Of a DNA stretch of 64,000 nt, positions 25,710 to 35,627 are shown piece by piece; position 1 is the first letter of the stretch; every line of letters begins with the position of its first letter. A model generated the notes under the pieces. It searched no databases. It had not been told where the DNA came from and was given only the letters and a program-made list of their open reading frames with translations. The stretch comes from an uncultured Cetobacterium sp. (lineage in GTDB: Bacteria; Fusobacteriota; Fusobacteriia; Fusobacteriales; Fusobacteriaceae), in contig NZ_CAMFHX010000009.1 of assembly GCF_945952365.1 (NCBI RefSeq), positions 34,059-98,058 of the forward strand, read 5' to 3'. Position numbers and translations under genes: made by a program.

Positions 25710-27018
25710 TACAAAAAAAGTTGCCTTTTACACATTAGGATGTAAGGTTAACCAGTATGAAAGTGAAAGTATAAAAAATCAGTTAATAAAAATTGGATAT
25801 GAAGAAGAGGAGTTTGAAAACAAATCTGATATCTATATTGTAAACTCTTGTACAGTGACAAGTGTTGCTGATAAAAAGACAAGAAATGTTTTGAGAAGAG
25901 CTAAAAAAATGAATCCAGATTCTGTTGTTATTGTTACAGGATGCTATGCTCAAACTAATTCGAAAGAGTTATTAGAGATAGAAGAGATAGATTTCGTTGT
26001 AGGAAATAGTAACAAAAGTGGATTGGTAGATTTTATTCAAGATATTGAAAATAAAAAATCAAAAATCTTAACAGAAAATATCTTTGAAGAAAGAAAATAT
26101 GAAGAGTATGAGTTTGCAACTTTAAGAGAGATGTCGAGAGCTTATATAAAAATTCAAGATGGATGTAATAATTTCTGTTCATATTGTAAAATACCTTTTG
26201 GAAGAGGAAAAAGTAGATCACGTTCTTTAGATAGTATCTTAAAAGAAGTAGAAGTTTTAACAAAAGAGGGATTCAAAGAGTTTATAATAATTGGAATCAA
26301 TCTAGGAGCTTATGGTGAAGATTTAGATTCAGATATAAATTTAGAGACTTTATTAGAAGCAGTTGTGAAACAAGATGGTGTTGAAAGAGTTAGAATTGGA
26401 TCGATGTATCCAGATAAAATCTCAGATAGATTTATTGAAATTATGAGAGAGAATAAAAAATTGATGCCACATTTACATATCTCTTTACAATCTTGTGACA
26501 ATACGGTTCTAGAAAGAATGAGAAGAAACTACGGTGCTGAACTTATCGTAGAGAGATTGTCAAAATTAAGAGATAACGTAGAGAATATGGAGTATACAGC
26601 TGATGTAATTGTAGGATTCCCAGGGGAAACAGATGAGATGTTCCAAAATACTTATGATGTTATAAAAGGAATCGGGTTCTCAGATCTACATGTTTTCCAA
26701 TATTCTGATAGAGAAAAAACTTTAGCAAACACGTTTACAGACAAAATAGATACGAACGTAAAGAAGAAAAGAGCAGAAATTTTAGAAGGCTTAAGAAAAG
26801 AGATGGCTAAAGAAAGAAGAGAGAAATATTTAGGAAAAGAGTTAGAAGTTTTAGTAGAAGAGATTAAAGAAGACGGATGCTCATATGGATACAGTCAAAA
26901 CTATTTAAGAGTGAAAACAGTAGAAGCGACATCAAATGTAAATGAATTAGTAAAGGTAAATATTTCAAATTTAGAAAAGGAGTTACTAATCGCAGATGAG
27001 AAGGGAAAAAAATCTTAA
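25699..27018 (+). CDS. mtaB: tRNA t6A37 methylthiotransferase MtaB
   Basis: Radical SAM enzyme adding methylthio to t6A37 of ANN-decoding tRNAs. UPF0004 domain with FYTLGCKVNQYESE (MtaB-specific), SCTVTSVADKK and TGCYAQ supplying the second 4Fe-4S cluster; radical SAM CNNFCSYC near residue 155; C-terminal TRAM domain. 439 residues. Overlaps rsmE upstream and the LytR_C protein gene downstream (23 bases). Confidence 0.96.
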   Translation: MSINTKKVAFYTLGCKVNQYESESIKNQLIKIGYEEEEFENKSDIYIVNSCTVTSVADKKTRNVLRRAKKMNPDSVVIVTGCYAQTNSKELLEIEEIDFVVGNSNKSGLVDFIQDIENKKSKILTENIFEERKYEEYEFATLREMSRAYIKIQDGCNNFCSYCKIPFGRGKSRSRSLDSILKEVEVLTKEGFKEFIIIGINLGAYGEDLDSDINLETLLEAVVKQDGVERVRIGSMYPDKISDRFIEIMRENKKLMPHLHISLQSCDNTVLERMRRNYGAELIVERLSKLRDNVENMEYTADVIVGFPGETDEMFQNTYDVIKGIGFSDLHVFQYSDREKTLANTFTDKIDTNVKKKRAEILEGLRKEMAKERREKYLGKELEVLVEEIKEDGCSYGYSQNYLRVKTVEATSNVNELVKVNISNLEKELLIADEKGKKS

Positions 27019-27997
27019 TAGACAAAAAAAGAAAACAAAAACTGGAAAAACACTAGGAGGGCTTTTATTAGCCCTTATAGTTATTGGTATGCTAGGTGTA
27101 TTTTTAACATATAATCTAAATAGAGGAGAGAAAAATTTAGAGAATTGGGATAGATATGCAATTATTGGAAAAAATAATATTATAGTTGTATATGAGGATA
27201 AACTAGCTGTAAAAATACCTTACGATGTTCAAGTAGATAAAGAAACAACTATAAAAAAATTGGTAGATTCTAAAAACTATAAAATGGTTATTGATTCTAT
27301 AAACAATTTTTTACCTGAAAAAGTTGAAAACTATAAAGTTGTGAGATATAGCGATATAGCTTTAAATGTAAAAAATGCTAGAAATATTCCTGAGATGGTA
27401 ATTGATAATAAAAAATATATTTTAACTTCAGGAACACAATCACTATTTTCGGATTTATATGGTGGAGATTTAAAAGGTTCTACAAATTTAGTTGTGGATA
27501 TATTAAATGCAAACGGTGTTGGAGGATATGCTAGAAAAACTGGTGAAAACTTAAAAAATAAGCTATCTTTAACATACACTGCAGCAAACTATGAAAAAAA
27601 TACAGAGTATAGCTTAATTGAAATAAATGAAATTAGTAAAGAAAATATTGAAAATGTTTTAGCTAATGTAAATGAAAAATATTTTAAAATCAAAGAGGAT
27701 ACAGGAATGCCAACACTTGCAAGTGTTGTTTTAGTTCTTGGAAGAGAAAAAGATATAGATTTTAAAATAGAAATAAAAGGAACTTCAGCAGCAGCAAAAT
27801 CAGTATTGAAAGATTTAGAAGCTTCTGGATATAGAAATCTATCTTTAAAAGAGGAGTCTAAAAATTTAGATAAATCAGTTATTGAATATAACAAAGAGGA
27901 TTACTATACAGCTTTAAAGATTACAAAGAAATTAAATATAACTAATATGTTAGAAAATAATTCTTTAAATAATAGAATAAATATTTTAATAGACTAA
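26996..27997 (+). CDS. Membrane-anchored protein with LytR_C-like domain
   Basis: 333 residues. Basic N-terminus, one transmembrane span (LGGLLLALIVIGMLGVFLTY, about 20-40), then an extracytoplasmic region. VVDILNANGVGGYARKTGEN (residues 163-182) matches the N-G-x-G-x-G start of LytR_C domains; a second weaker copy may follow (IEIKGTSAAAKSVLKDLEASGY). Starts inside mtaB, with a distant GGAG. The following genes are MreD-like and PBP2, so an envelope role is likely, but not shown. Confidence 0.65.
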   Translation: MRREKNLNRQKKKTKTGKTLGGLLLALIVIGMLGVFLTYNLNRGEKNLENWDRYAIIGKNNIIVVYEDKLAVKIPYDVQVDKETTIKKLVDSKNYKMVIDSINNFLPEKVENYKVVRYSDIALNVKNARNIPEMVIDNKKYILTSGTQSLFSDLYGGDLKGSTNLVVDILNANGVGGYARKTGENLKNKLSLTYTAANYEKNTEYSLIEINEISKENIENVLANVNEKYFKIKEDTGMPTLASVVLVLGREKDIDFKIEIKGTSAAAKSVLKDLEASGYRNLSLKEESKNLDKSVIEYNKEDYYTALKITKKLNITNMLENNSLNNRINILID

Positions 27998-28016
27998 AAG
28001 ATTAGAAGGAGTGAAA

Positions 28017-28412
28017 ATGCTAGATTTTATCTCAATTTTATTTATTTTTATATTGGATAACATTCCTCAGACAACATCAAAGGGATTTTTAATAATGCCT
28101 TATTTGGCTTATCTATCTTATAGAAAAGATAAAAAAATAGCGTTTTTATTTCCAATATTAGCAGTTATATTAGCTCTACATTCAAGAGAACCTGCATATG
28201 CATTTTTATTTGTGGGATTAAATATAGTTTTTTATTACCTATACTTTATAAACTTTGATTACAACATTGGAAATGTTTATGTACTTTCTCTTTTACAAAT
28301 TGTAGCTTGGAAATTCTATGTAGATATACCTTTTGTGATAGTTGATATACTATTTCTTTCAATATTTTATTTTGTAATTAACTTATTATATATGAGGAGA
28401 GCAACTAAGTGA
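28017..28412 (+). CDS. MreD-like rod-shape membrane protein
   Basis: 131 residues with about five hydrophobic segments. Sequence is poorly conserved, as usual for MreD; the call rests on size, topology and its position 4 bases overlapping a PBP2 gene (GTGA junction), which repeats the mreD-mrdA order of many bacteria. Start ATG 28017 after AGAAGGAG; GTG 28011 is part of the SD. mreB and mreC are not in the window. Confidence 0.65.
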   Translation: MLDFISILFIFILDNIPQTTSKGFLIMPYLAYLSYRKDKKIAFLFPILAVILALHSREPAYAFLFVGLNIVFYYLYFINFDYNIGNVYVLSLLQIVAWKFYVDIPFVIVDILFLSIFYFVINLLYMRRATK

Positions 28413-30199
28413 AAAAAGATCTTGGAATAAAGTTAGGGAAAAGCTTTGAATTTAGAGGAGAAATATATAAGGTATTTATATTCCTAGTTTTTATTTTACT
28501 AGGAAGTAGAATGGCATATTTACAAATTGTAAAAAAAGATAAGTACAACTATTTAGCTCAAAAAAATAGAGTTAAATTAAGAAAGATTGATGCTGAAAGA
28601 GGAAATATATATGATTCGAATGGAGAGCTGATTGTAACAAATACCTTAGGGTATAGATTAGTTTATTTAAATCAAAGAAATGTAAGTGAAGATCAGTTGA
28701 AAGAGATGGCAGAAGCTACAGGGTATGCTCAAGAGTATCTCCAAAGAAGAGTTAAATATGGAGAGATTGTTCCTTATACAAGAGAGAATATTTTGATAGA
28801 TGATTTAGAATTAACGTTAGCTCATAAATTGATGGAAAAAATTGGAGATTATCCATATTTAGAAGTTCAAAGCTATTCTAAGAGGAAATATATACACGAT
28901 TCATTGGCTGCACATACGATTGGGTATGTAAAAAAAATTACAGAAAAAGAGTATGAAACACTTAAAGAACAAGGTTATTCTCCACGGGATATCGTAGGGA
29001 AAACTGGAATTGAAAAAGTTTATGACTTACAGATGAAAGGAAAACCTGGATATGACTATATTGAGGTTAATGCTTTAAACAGAGCCCAAAAGATAGAGAA
29101 AAATAAAGACCCTGTACCGGGGTATAACTTGCATCTATCTGTAGATATGAGACTACAAGAATATATGGAAAAAATATTCGAAGAGCAAAATTTATCGGGA
29201 TCGATAATAGCGCTAGAAGCTCAAACAGGAAAAGTACTTACAATGGTAAGTTATCCAACTTATTCGCTAACAACATTCAGTTCAAAAATTTCTCAAGAGG
29301 AATGGGATGAGATAACGAATGACTCAAGAAAACCGCTGACGAATAAAAGTATTTCAGGAGAGTATCCTCCTGGATCAGTATTTAAACCATTTTCAGCTTT
29401 TGCATTTTTCAATAATGGTTTAGATCCGAAAACTAAAATCTATGATAATGGAGTTTATAGTATCGGAAAGTGGAGTTGGAGAGCTTGGAAAAAAGGTGGT
29501 CACGGAACAGTAGATTTTGAAAAATCTATAGTGGAATCAGTTAATCCATACTATTATAGATATGCAGATCAATTTGGTCTTGAACCTATAATTGATGTTG
29601 CAGGAAGTTTTGGTTATGGAAAACTTTCTCAAATTGATGTTTTTGGCGAAAGATCTGGAATTCTTCCAAATGAAAAATGGAAAAGAGCTAGATTTAAGCA
29701 ATCGTGGTTTAAAGGAGATACAATAATCTTATCTATAGGTCAAGGTTATCTGTTATCTACTCCGATGCAAGTTGCAGTATCATATATGGGGCTTGCGAAT
29801 CGTGGAAAAGCATATGTTCCTCATGTTGTAGATTATATGGAGAACGGAAAAGAAAAAATAGATATAGAACCAAAAGTTTTATATGAAACAAATTATCCAA
29901 GTTGGTATTATGATGCTTTAAATCAAGCTTTAATAAATACTGTAGAAAAAAATAACGGAACTACAAAAGCGTTAAGAACAAAAGGGTTAGTAATAGGAGC
30001 AAAAAGTGGATCATCTCAAAACTCAAGATTTGATGAAACACATGCTCTTGTGGCAGGGTATTTCCCAGCAGATAAGCAACCTGAAATTGTATTCACTGTT
30101 CTTTTAGAAGGAGCAGGTGGAGGGGGAAGTGTCGCTGGAGGAGTTGCTAAAAAATTTGTAGACAAATATTTGGAATATTACAATGAGGAGATAAAATAA
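28409..30199 (+). CDS. mrdA: Penicillin-binding protein 2 (elongasome transpeptidase)
   Basis: Class B PBP cross-linking peptidoglycan in lateral wall growth. Transmembrane anchor (residues 18-38), dimerisation/pedestal domain beginning RKIDAERGNIYDSNGE, and transpeptidase with SxxK at Ser323 (PPGSVFKPF), SVN (SVNPYYYRYA) and KSG (GAKSGSS). 596 residues. GTG start overlapping the MreD-like stop codon. RNase J begins one base after its stop. Confidence 0.95.
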   Translation: MKKDLGIKLGKSFEFRGEIYKVFIFLVFILLGSRMAYLQIVKKDKYNYLAQKNRVKLRKIDAERGNIYDSNGELIVTNTLGYRLVYLNQRNVSEDQLKEMAEATGYAQEYLQRRVKYGEIVPYTRENILIDDLELTLAHKLMEKIGDYPYLEVQSYSKRKYIHDSLAAHTIGYVKKITEKEYETLKEQGYSPRDIVGKTGIEKVYDLQMKGKPGYDYIEVNALNRAQKIEKNKDPVPGYNLHLSVDMRLQEYMEKIFEEQNLSGSIIALEAQTGKVLTMVSYPTYSLTTFSSKISQEEWDEITNDSRKPLTNKSISGEYPPGSVFKPFSAFAFFNNGLDPKTKIYDNGVYSIGKWSWRAWKKGGHGTVDFEKSIVESVNPYYYRYADQFGLEPIIDVAGSFGYGKLSQIDVFGERSGILPNEKWKRARFKQSWFKGDTIILSIGQGYLLSTPMQVAVSYMGLANRGKAYVPHVVDYMENGKEKIDIEPKVLYETNYPSWYYDALNQALINTVEKNNGTTKALRTKGLVIGAKSGSSQNSRFDETHALVAGYFPADKQPEIVFTVLLEGAGGGGSVAGGVAKKFVDKYLEYYNEEIK

Positions 30200-30200
30200 A

Positions 30201-32144
30201 ATGAATTTAGAGAATATTGTTGAAAAGGAGAAAGAAGTAGCAAAGAAAAAACCAAGACGTAGAAAATATTACAATAAAGCTAAACAAGGTGATAAAAACC
30301 AAACGAGTGAAGTTGTAAAAAGTGAACAAAATTTAGCTGTAGAAGAGATAAAAACAGTAGTAGCTCAAGAGACACCAAAAAATCAAGAGCCTAGAACACC
30401 AGCACCAAAAAGAAAAGCACCTAAAAAAACAGTGGTTCAAGAAGAAGAGAAAAAGCCAGTTGTGAAAACTGAAAAAGAGGAAAAGATGTATGTTATTCCT
30501 TTAGGTGGATTGGATGAAGTTGGAAAAAATATGACTTTAGTTCAATATAGAGATGAAATTATAGTTATAGATTCAGGAGTAACTTTCCCTGATGATGGTT
30601 TATTAGGAATCGATTTAGTTATTCCAGATTTCAGTTATATTGAAAGTAATAGAGATAAGATAAAAGGATTATTCATAACTCATGGTCATGAGGATCATAT
30701 CGGATCAATTCCATACTTATATCAAAAGATAGATAGAAATGTTCCTGTTCATGGAGGAAAACTTACATTAGCTTTAATAAAATCTAAGTTTGAAAATGGA
30801 GAGGTTTCAAAAATTCTTCCAAAAATGAGAGAAGTTAAAGGAAGAGATAAGATAAAAGTTGGAAAATATTTTGAAGTAGAGTTTATAAGTGTTACTCACT
30901 CGATAGCTGATGCTTATGCAGTAGTTGTAACTACGCCAGCTGGAAGAGTTATGTACACAGGAGACTTTAAAATAGATTTAACTCCAGTTGGTGGAGATGG
31001 AGTAGACTTCTTAAGATTAGCTCAAATTGGAGAAGAGGGAGTAGACTTATTACTTTCAGATTCAACAAACTCTGAGATAGATGGATTTACACCTTCAGAA
31101 AGAAGTGTTGGTGAAGCCTTTAAGGTAGAGTTTGCTAAGGCAAAAGGAAGAATAATTATAGCAGCATTTGCTTCTCACGTACATAGACTTCAACAGATAG
31201 TGAATATAGCAAATGAGCATGGAAGAAAAATTGCTATTGATGGCAGAAGTTTAATAAAGGTATTTGATATAGCATCATCTTTAGGATATTTAAAACTTCC
31301 AGAAAATATTATGATAAACTTATCTGATGTAGATAAGATGAGAGATAATAAGGTAGTCATCCTTTGTACAGGTACCCAAGGAGAACCTATGGCTGCGTTA
31401 TCAAGAATAGCTAAAAATATGCATAAGCATACGAAAGTTAAAGAGGGAGATACAGTTATAATATCAGCAACTCCTATTCCAGGAAACGAAAGGGCTGTAT
31501 CAAATAACATAAATAGTCTTTTAAAATATGACGCTGAAGTTGTATTTAAAAAGATAGCAGGAATTCACGTTTCTGGACATGCTAGTAAAGAGGAGCAAAG
31601 ATTGATGCTTAATCTGATTAAACCAAAGCATTTTATGCCAGTTCATGGTGAGTTTAAGATGTTGAAAGCTCATAAAGAAACAGCGATTGAAACAGGAGTT
31701 CCAAAAAATAATGTTGTAATAGCAACGAATGGAAGTAAAGTTGAAGTAACAAAATCAAGTGCAAAAATTAAAGGTAAAGTAAATGCAGGAGCAACTTTAG
31801 TTGATGGACTTGGTGTTGGAGATATAGGACACATTGTCTTAAAAGATAGACAGCAACTATCTCAAGATGGTGTTGTTATTGTTGTATTTGCTCTAGATAA
31901 AGAGACAGGAAAAGTTTTAAGTGGTCCTGATATAGTGACGAGAGGATTCGTTTACTCTAGAGATTCAGATGAAATTTTAAATGAAGCTAATGAACAGATT
32001 AGAGTTAAGTTAAAAGAGTTTGAAGATGGAGCAATAAAAGATTGGACAGTTATAAAAAATAGTGTAAGAGATTTAGCAAGTAAGTTCTTCTATAACAGAA
32101 TAAAAAGAACGCCAGTGATTTTACCTATAATTATGGATGTATAA
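30201..32144 (+). CDS. rnj: Ribonuclease J with basic N-terminal extension
   Basis: 5'-3' exo/endonuclease of the metallo-beta-lactamase/beta-CASP family. Catalytic core begins YVIPLGGLDEVGKNMT near residue 97, with zinc motif HGHEDH from His161, SVTHSIADAY, MYTGDFKID, and beta-CASP motifs (IIIAAFASHVHRLQ, GTQGEPMAAL, SGHAS, MPVHGEF). A Lys/Pro/Glu-rich, probably disordered extension of about 95 residues precedes it (KKKPRRRKYYNKAK, APKRKAPKKTV), unlike the short B. subtilis J1. A single RNase J plus RNase Y are in this window. Confidence 0.95.
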   Translation: MNLENIVEKEKEVAKKKPRRRKYYNKAKQGDKNQTSEVVKSEQNLAVEEIKTVVAQETPKNQEPRTPAPKRKAPKKTVVQEEEKKPVVKTEKEEKMYVIPLGGLDEVGKNMTLVQYRDEIIVIDSGVTFPDDGLLGIDLVIPDFSYIESNRDKIKGLFITHGHEDHIGSIPYLYQKIDRNVPVHGGKLTLALIKSKFENGEVSKILPKMREVKGRDKIKVGKYFEVEFISVTHSIADAYAVVVTTPAGRVMYTGDFKIDLTPVGGDGVDFLRLAQIGEEGVDLLLSDSTNSEIDGFTPSERSVGEAFKVEFAKAKGRIIIAAFASHVHRLQQIVNIANEHGRKIAIDGRSLIKVFDIASSLGYLKLPENIMINLSDVDKMRDNKVVILCTGTQGEPMAALSRIAKNMHKHTKVKEGDTVIISATPIPGNERAVSNNINSLLKYDAEVVFKKIAGIHVSGHASKEEQRLMLNLIKPKHFMPVHGEFKMLKAHKETAIETGVPKNNVVIATNGSKVEVTKSSAKIKGKVNAGATLVDGLGVGDIGHIVLKDRQQLSQDGVVIVVFALDKETGKVLSGPDIVTRGFVYSRDSDEILNEANEQIRVKLKEFEDGAIKDWTVIKNSVRDLASKFFYNRIKRTPVILPIIMDV

Positions 32145-32180
32145 AATATTATTAAATTTAAGAGAGTAAGAGGAGAGAAA

Positions 32181-32489
32181 ATGAGTTTAACAAGTAAAAA
32201 AAGAGCATTTTTAAGAAAGAGAGCACACAATTTAGAGCCAATATTTAGAATAGGAAAAGAGGGATACTCTGAAACTTTAGCACAAGGTGTTTTAGATGCA
32301 ATAATTCCTAGAGAGTTAATCAAAGTAAAAATACTTCAAAATTCAGAAGCAGATAAGAACGAAGTTGCTTACCAAATTGCTGATGTTATAGAAGCTGAGG
32401 TTGTAGGAATAATTGGAAGAACTATAATATTCTACAAAGAGAATACAGATAAACCAACAATATCATTAGAATTAAAAGCAGTTAAATAA
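32181..32489 (+). CDS. yhbY: YhbY family ribosome-assembly RNA-binding protein
   Basis: 102-residue CRM domain protein binding pre-50S particles. SLTSKKRAFLRKRAHNLEPIFRIGKEG contains the GxxG-type loop, and IKVKILQNS plus VGIIGRTIIFYK are conserved. Follows RNase J by 36 bases with SD AGGAGAG. Confidence 0.93.
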   Translation: MSLTSKKRAFLRKRAHNLEPIFRIGKEGYSETLAQGVLDAIIPRELIKVKILQNSEADKNEVAYQIADVIEAEVVGIIGRTIIFYKENTDKPTISLELKAVK

Positions 32490-32512
32490 ATAAAGAAGAG
32501 AGTGGGGAGACT

Positions 32513-32974
32513 ATGGAAAAAGGAATAATTTTAGGAAATAGAATTCTAGACGTAGTATTTATAGCTTGGTTTGTTGCCCAGTTTTATAAAGTTATAACTA
32601 CAATATTTATTGATAAAAAATTAAATATTAAAAGAATTTTTGAAACTGGAGGAATGCCAAGTTCCCACTCTTCAACTATGTCATCATTGAGTACAGCAGT
32701 AGCATTAGCTCATGGAACACAAAGTACAATATTTGCTATTTCATTTGTTTTAGCAGGAGTAGTTATGTACGATGCTGCTGGAATAAGAAGAGCAGCTGGA
32801 AAACATGCGGGACTTTTAAACACTTTAATGGATAGATTTGCGGCAAAAGTTGGAGAGAGATTACATGATGAAAAACTAAAGGAACTTTTAGGACATAGTC
32901 CATTAGAAGTATTAGTAGGGGCTATATTAGGAGTAGTTATAGCCTTTATATTTAAAGGTTATATACAAGCTTAA
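32513..32974 (+). CDS. Divergent PAP2-family membrane protein (DUF212)
   Basis: 153 residues, about four spans. Motifs of the divergent PAP2 family: GGMPSSHSSTMSSLSTAVAL, YDAAGIRRAAGKHAGLLN and LLGHSPLEVLVGAILG, the last two holding the phosphatase His/Arg residues. Probably a lipid phosphate phosphatase; substrate unknown. dxs follows 12 bases later, which would fit isoprenoid-phosphate chemistry, though this is inference. Confidence 0.88.
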   Translation: MEKGIILGNRILDVVFIAWFVAQFYKVITTIFIDKKLNIKRIFETGGMPSSHSSTMSSLSTAVALAHGTQSTIFAISFVLAGVVMYDAAGIRRAAGKHAGLLNTLMDRFAAKVGERLHDEKLKELLGHSPLEVLVGAILGVVIAFIFKGYIQA

Positions 32975-32986
32975 GGATGGAAAAAA

Positions 32987-34810
32987 ATGAAGGTAGACAG
33001 ACAATATATTAATAAGTTGCAGAACGAAAGCCAAAATATAAGAGATATATTAGTTGATATTACAAGTAAAAATGGTGGACATTTAGCACCTAATTTAGGA
33101 GTAGTAGAACTAACTCAAGCAATAATGGAAGTGTTTAACCTTCCAAAAGATAAGTTGTTATTTGATGTAGGTCATCAGTCATATGTTTATAAATTATTAA
33201 CAGGACGAAAAGAAAGATTTGAAACACTGAGAACAAAAGGTGGAATAGGACCTTTTTCTGATCCGAAGGAAAGTGAACATGACTTTTTTATAGCTGGACA
33301 TGCAGGAAGTGCTTTGTCAGCTGGAGCTGGAATAGCTAAAGCAAATCCAGATCAAAAAGTTATAGTTGTGATAGGGGATGCTTCAATTGCTAACGGACAC
33401 TCTTTAGAAGCTTTAAATAATATTGGTGAAAATTTAAAAAACTTAATAGTTATATTAAATGATAATGAGATGTCTATTGGAAAAAATGTAGGATCACTTT
33501 CTAATTTTTTTGGTAAGTTAATGATAAGTAATGCTTATATGAATATTCGAAATGATGTTAGAAGTGTTATGAGTAAGGGAAAAGTAGGAAAACAGGTGAA
33601 AAGTGTTTTAGAAAGAATAGAACACTCTGTGAAACAATTTTTCTTACCTTCAAGTATATCAGAAGTATTGGGATACCAATTTTTAGGTGTAATTGATGGG
33701 CATAATTTGGAAGAGTTAATTAAAAATTTAATGAGAGCTAAAGAGATGAGTGGACCAGTTTTTATTCATGTAAAAACAGAAAAAGGAAAAGGATTCCAAT
33801 TAGCAGAAGAGAATAAGGAAAAGTTCCACGGAATATCGCCATTCAATCCAGAAACAGGTGAGGTTGAATCAGGAGGCGAGACATATTCTAATATTTTCGG
33901 ATCAAAATTAGTAGAAATAGCTGAAAAAGATAAAGATATATATGCTGTTTCAGCAGCTATGGTAAAGGGAACAGGTTTAGGAGAGTTTCAAAATAGATTC
34001 GATGAAAGATGTATAGATGTAGGAATAGCTGAGGGGCACGGAGTGACTTTTTCAGCAGGACTAGCTATATCGGGTAAAAAACCTTATGTAGCCATATATT
34101 CAACATTTTTCCAAAGAGCTATTGATCAGTTGATACATGATGTTGGGTTACAAAATCTGCCGGTGAGATTTATGATTGACCGTGCGGGGATTGTAGGTGA
34201 AGATGGAAAAACACATCAAGGGATTCATGATATCAATATGTTTTTAACTATGCCAAACTATAGAGTTCTAGCTCCAACAACTGGGAAAGAGCTGAGAGAG
34301 ATTTTAGAGTTTTCTAAAAACTTTGAAGATGCACCTTTAGCGGTTAGATTTCCAAGAGGAAATGCATTTGAGTTAGATAAATCATTCAATTTTAAATTTG
34401 AGATTGGAAAATGGCAAGAGATAAAAAAAGGAGATAAAAATCTTTATTTAGCTACGGGAGCGATGCTAAAAGAGGTTTTAAATATAGAAGAAAAACTTTC
34501 AGAAAGAGGGTTAGGAGGAACTATTGTTAGCTGTTCATCGATAAGGCCTTTAGATGAAAATTTCATTTTAGATGAGTTTTCAAAATATGAAAATATATTC
34601 ACCTTTGAAGATGGTTATGAAAGAGGTGGATTTGGTGATGAAATATTAAGATTTTTAAATGAGAAAAAAATAAAAATTAATATAAATAAAATAGCATTGA
34701 ATAGTGTAGCAATACCTCATGGGTCAAGAAACATACTGTTAGAAGATTATGGTCTAAGAGGTAAAAAACTAATAGAGAGAATTGAGGGTAGCATTAATGG
34801 CGAAAAATAG
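32987..34810 (+). CDS. dxs: 1-deoxy-D-xylulose-5-phosphate synthase
   Basis: First step of the MEP isoprenoid pathway, thiamine-diphosphate dependent. GGHLAPNLGVVELT and FDVGHQSYVYKLLTGR at the N-terminus, TPP motif GDASIANGHSLEALNN...NDNEMSIG, and transketolase central domain with DRAGIVGEDGKTHQG. 607 residues is standard. ispH of the same pathway is at 59363-60229. The last 14 bases overlap the next gene. Confidence 0.97.
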   Translation: MKVDRQYINKLQNESQNIRDILVDITSKNGGHLAPNLGVVELTQAIMEVFNLPKDKLLFDVGHQSYVYKLLTGRKERFETLRTKGGIGPFSDPKESEHDFFIAGHAGSALSAGAGIAKANPDQKVIVVIGDASIANGHSLEALNNIGENLKNLIVILNDNEMSIGKNVGSLSNFFGKLMISNAYMNIRNDVRSVMSKGKVGKQVKSVLERIEHSVKQFFLPSSISEVLGYQFLGVIDGHNLEELIKNLMRAKEMSGPVFIHVKTEKGKGFQLAEENKEKFHGISPFNPETGEVESGGETYSNIFGSKLVEIAEKDKDIYAVSAAMVKGTGLGEFQNRFDERCIDVGIAEGHGVTFSAGLAISGKKPYVAIYSTFFQRAIDQLIHDVGLQNLPVRFMIDRAGIVGEDGKTHQGIHDINMFLTMPNYRVLAPTTGKELREILEFSKNFEDAPLAVRFPRGNAFELDKSFNFKFEIGKWQEIKKGDKNLYLATGAMLKEVLNIEEKLSERGLGGTIVSCSSIRPLDENFILDEFSKYENIFTFEDGYERGGFGDEILRFLNEKKIKININKIALNSVAIPHGSRNILLEDYGLRGKKLIERIEGSINGEK

Positions 34811-35627
34811 TAATGCACTGAAGTTTATAAAACTTCTGCTAAACCATGGGATGGTCTTAGATTTAGACCATCATGATGATCAAGGGGTTAAAGTAACTAC
34901 GCATACATACGACGTTTTAAAAATATCTTTTGAAGAGATAAGAAGAGATTTTAGAGATTTAAGAGAAGCAAGAGAAAAAGTTGAATTTTTCTCAATAGTT
35001 GTTGGAGTTATAATACATGATTTGAGTAAGGGAAGCATCAGAAAAGCTGATGAGAAGTTATCTCATTCACAAATGATGATAAAAAAGCCTGAGTATATTA
35101 TGAAAGAAGCAGAAAGAGTGCTGTCTGAAATAGAAGAGGCTTTAAATCTAAAAATTGTAGAAAAAATTAAGAAAAATATAATACATATAGTTATATCACA
35201 TCACGGTAAATGGGGGAAAATACAACCCAATACTAAAGAAGCTCATATAGTTCATAGAGCAGATATGTATTCAGCAAAATATCATAGAATAAACCCTATC
35301 GGTGCTGATAAAATATTGAGACTTATGAACGATGGAATGAACATAGACGATGTAGCTAAAAAGTTTAATTGTACAACTGGAGTTATAAAAGATCGTTTAA
35401 AAAGAGCTAAGCATGAGTTAAGACTTAAAAACACAAAGCAGTTATTAGGTTATTATAAAAGTAAGAAAAAAATCCCAATAGGAGATGATTTCTTTACAAA
35501 GAGAGTTAGAGAAACTGAAAAATTAATAAAAGCAGTTGATAGATTAGGGTTTGAAAATCTTATTCTAGAAAATCCACTATTAAATTATTTAGAGGATGAC
35601 AAGATTTTTGAGAAGGAAGTGCAGTAA
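34797..35627 (+). CDS. HD-domain protein with C-terminal helix-turn-helix
   Basis: 276 residues from ATG 34797. HD-type ligands: His36, IIHDLSKG (His74-Asp75), HIVISHHGKWG (His135/136) and HRADMYSAK (Asp156), so a metal phosphohydrolase domain occupies about 20-165. Residues 181-210 (MNIDDVAKKFNCTTGVIKDR then LKRAKHEL) look like a sigma-region-4 or resolvase-type helix-turn-helix. The combination is not one I can name. It overlaps dxs by 14 bases and tlyA by one, so it is translated with them. Substrate and target unknown. Confidence 0.7.
   Translation: MAKNSNALKFIKLLLNHGMVLDLDHHDDQGVKVTTHTYDVLKISFEEIRRDFRDLREAREKVEFFSIVVGVIIHDLSKGSIRKADEKLSHSQMMIKKPEYIMKEAERVLSEIEEALNLKIVEKIKKNIIHIVISHHGKWGKIQPNTKEAHIVHRADMYSAKYHRINPIGADKILRLMNDGMNIDDVAKKFNCTTGVIKDRLKRAKHELRLKNTKQLLGYYKSKKKIPIGDDFFTKRVRETEKLIKAVDRLGFENLILENPLLNYLEDDKIFEKEVQ

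Noticed and set aside
28409..30199. KSG instead of KTG in PBP2 as a resistance-type change
   Set aside because: K-S/T-G is within normal variation for class B PBPs.
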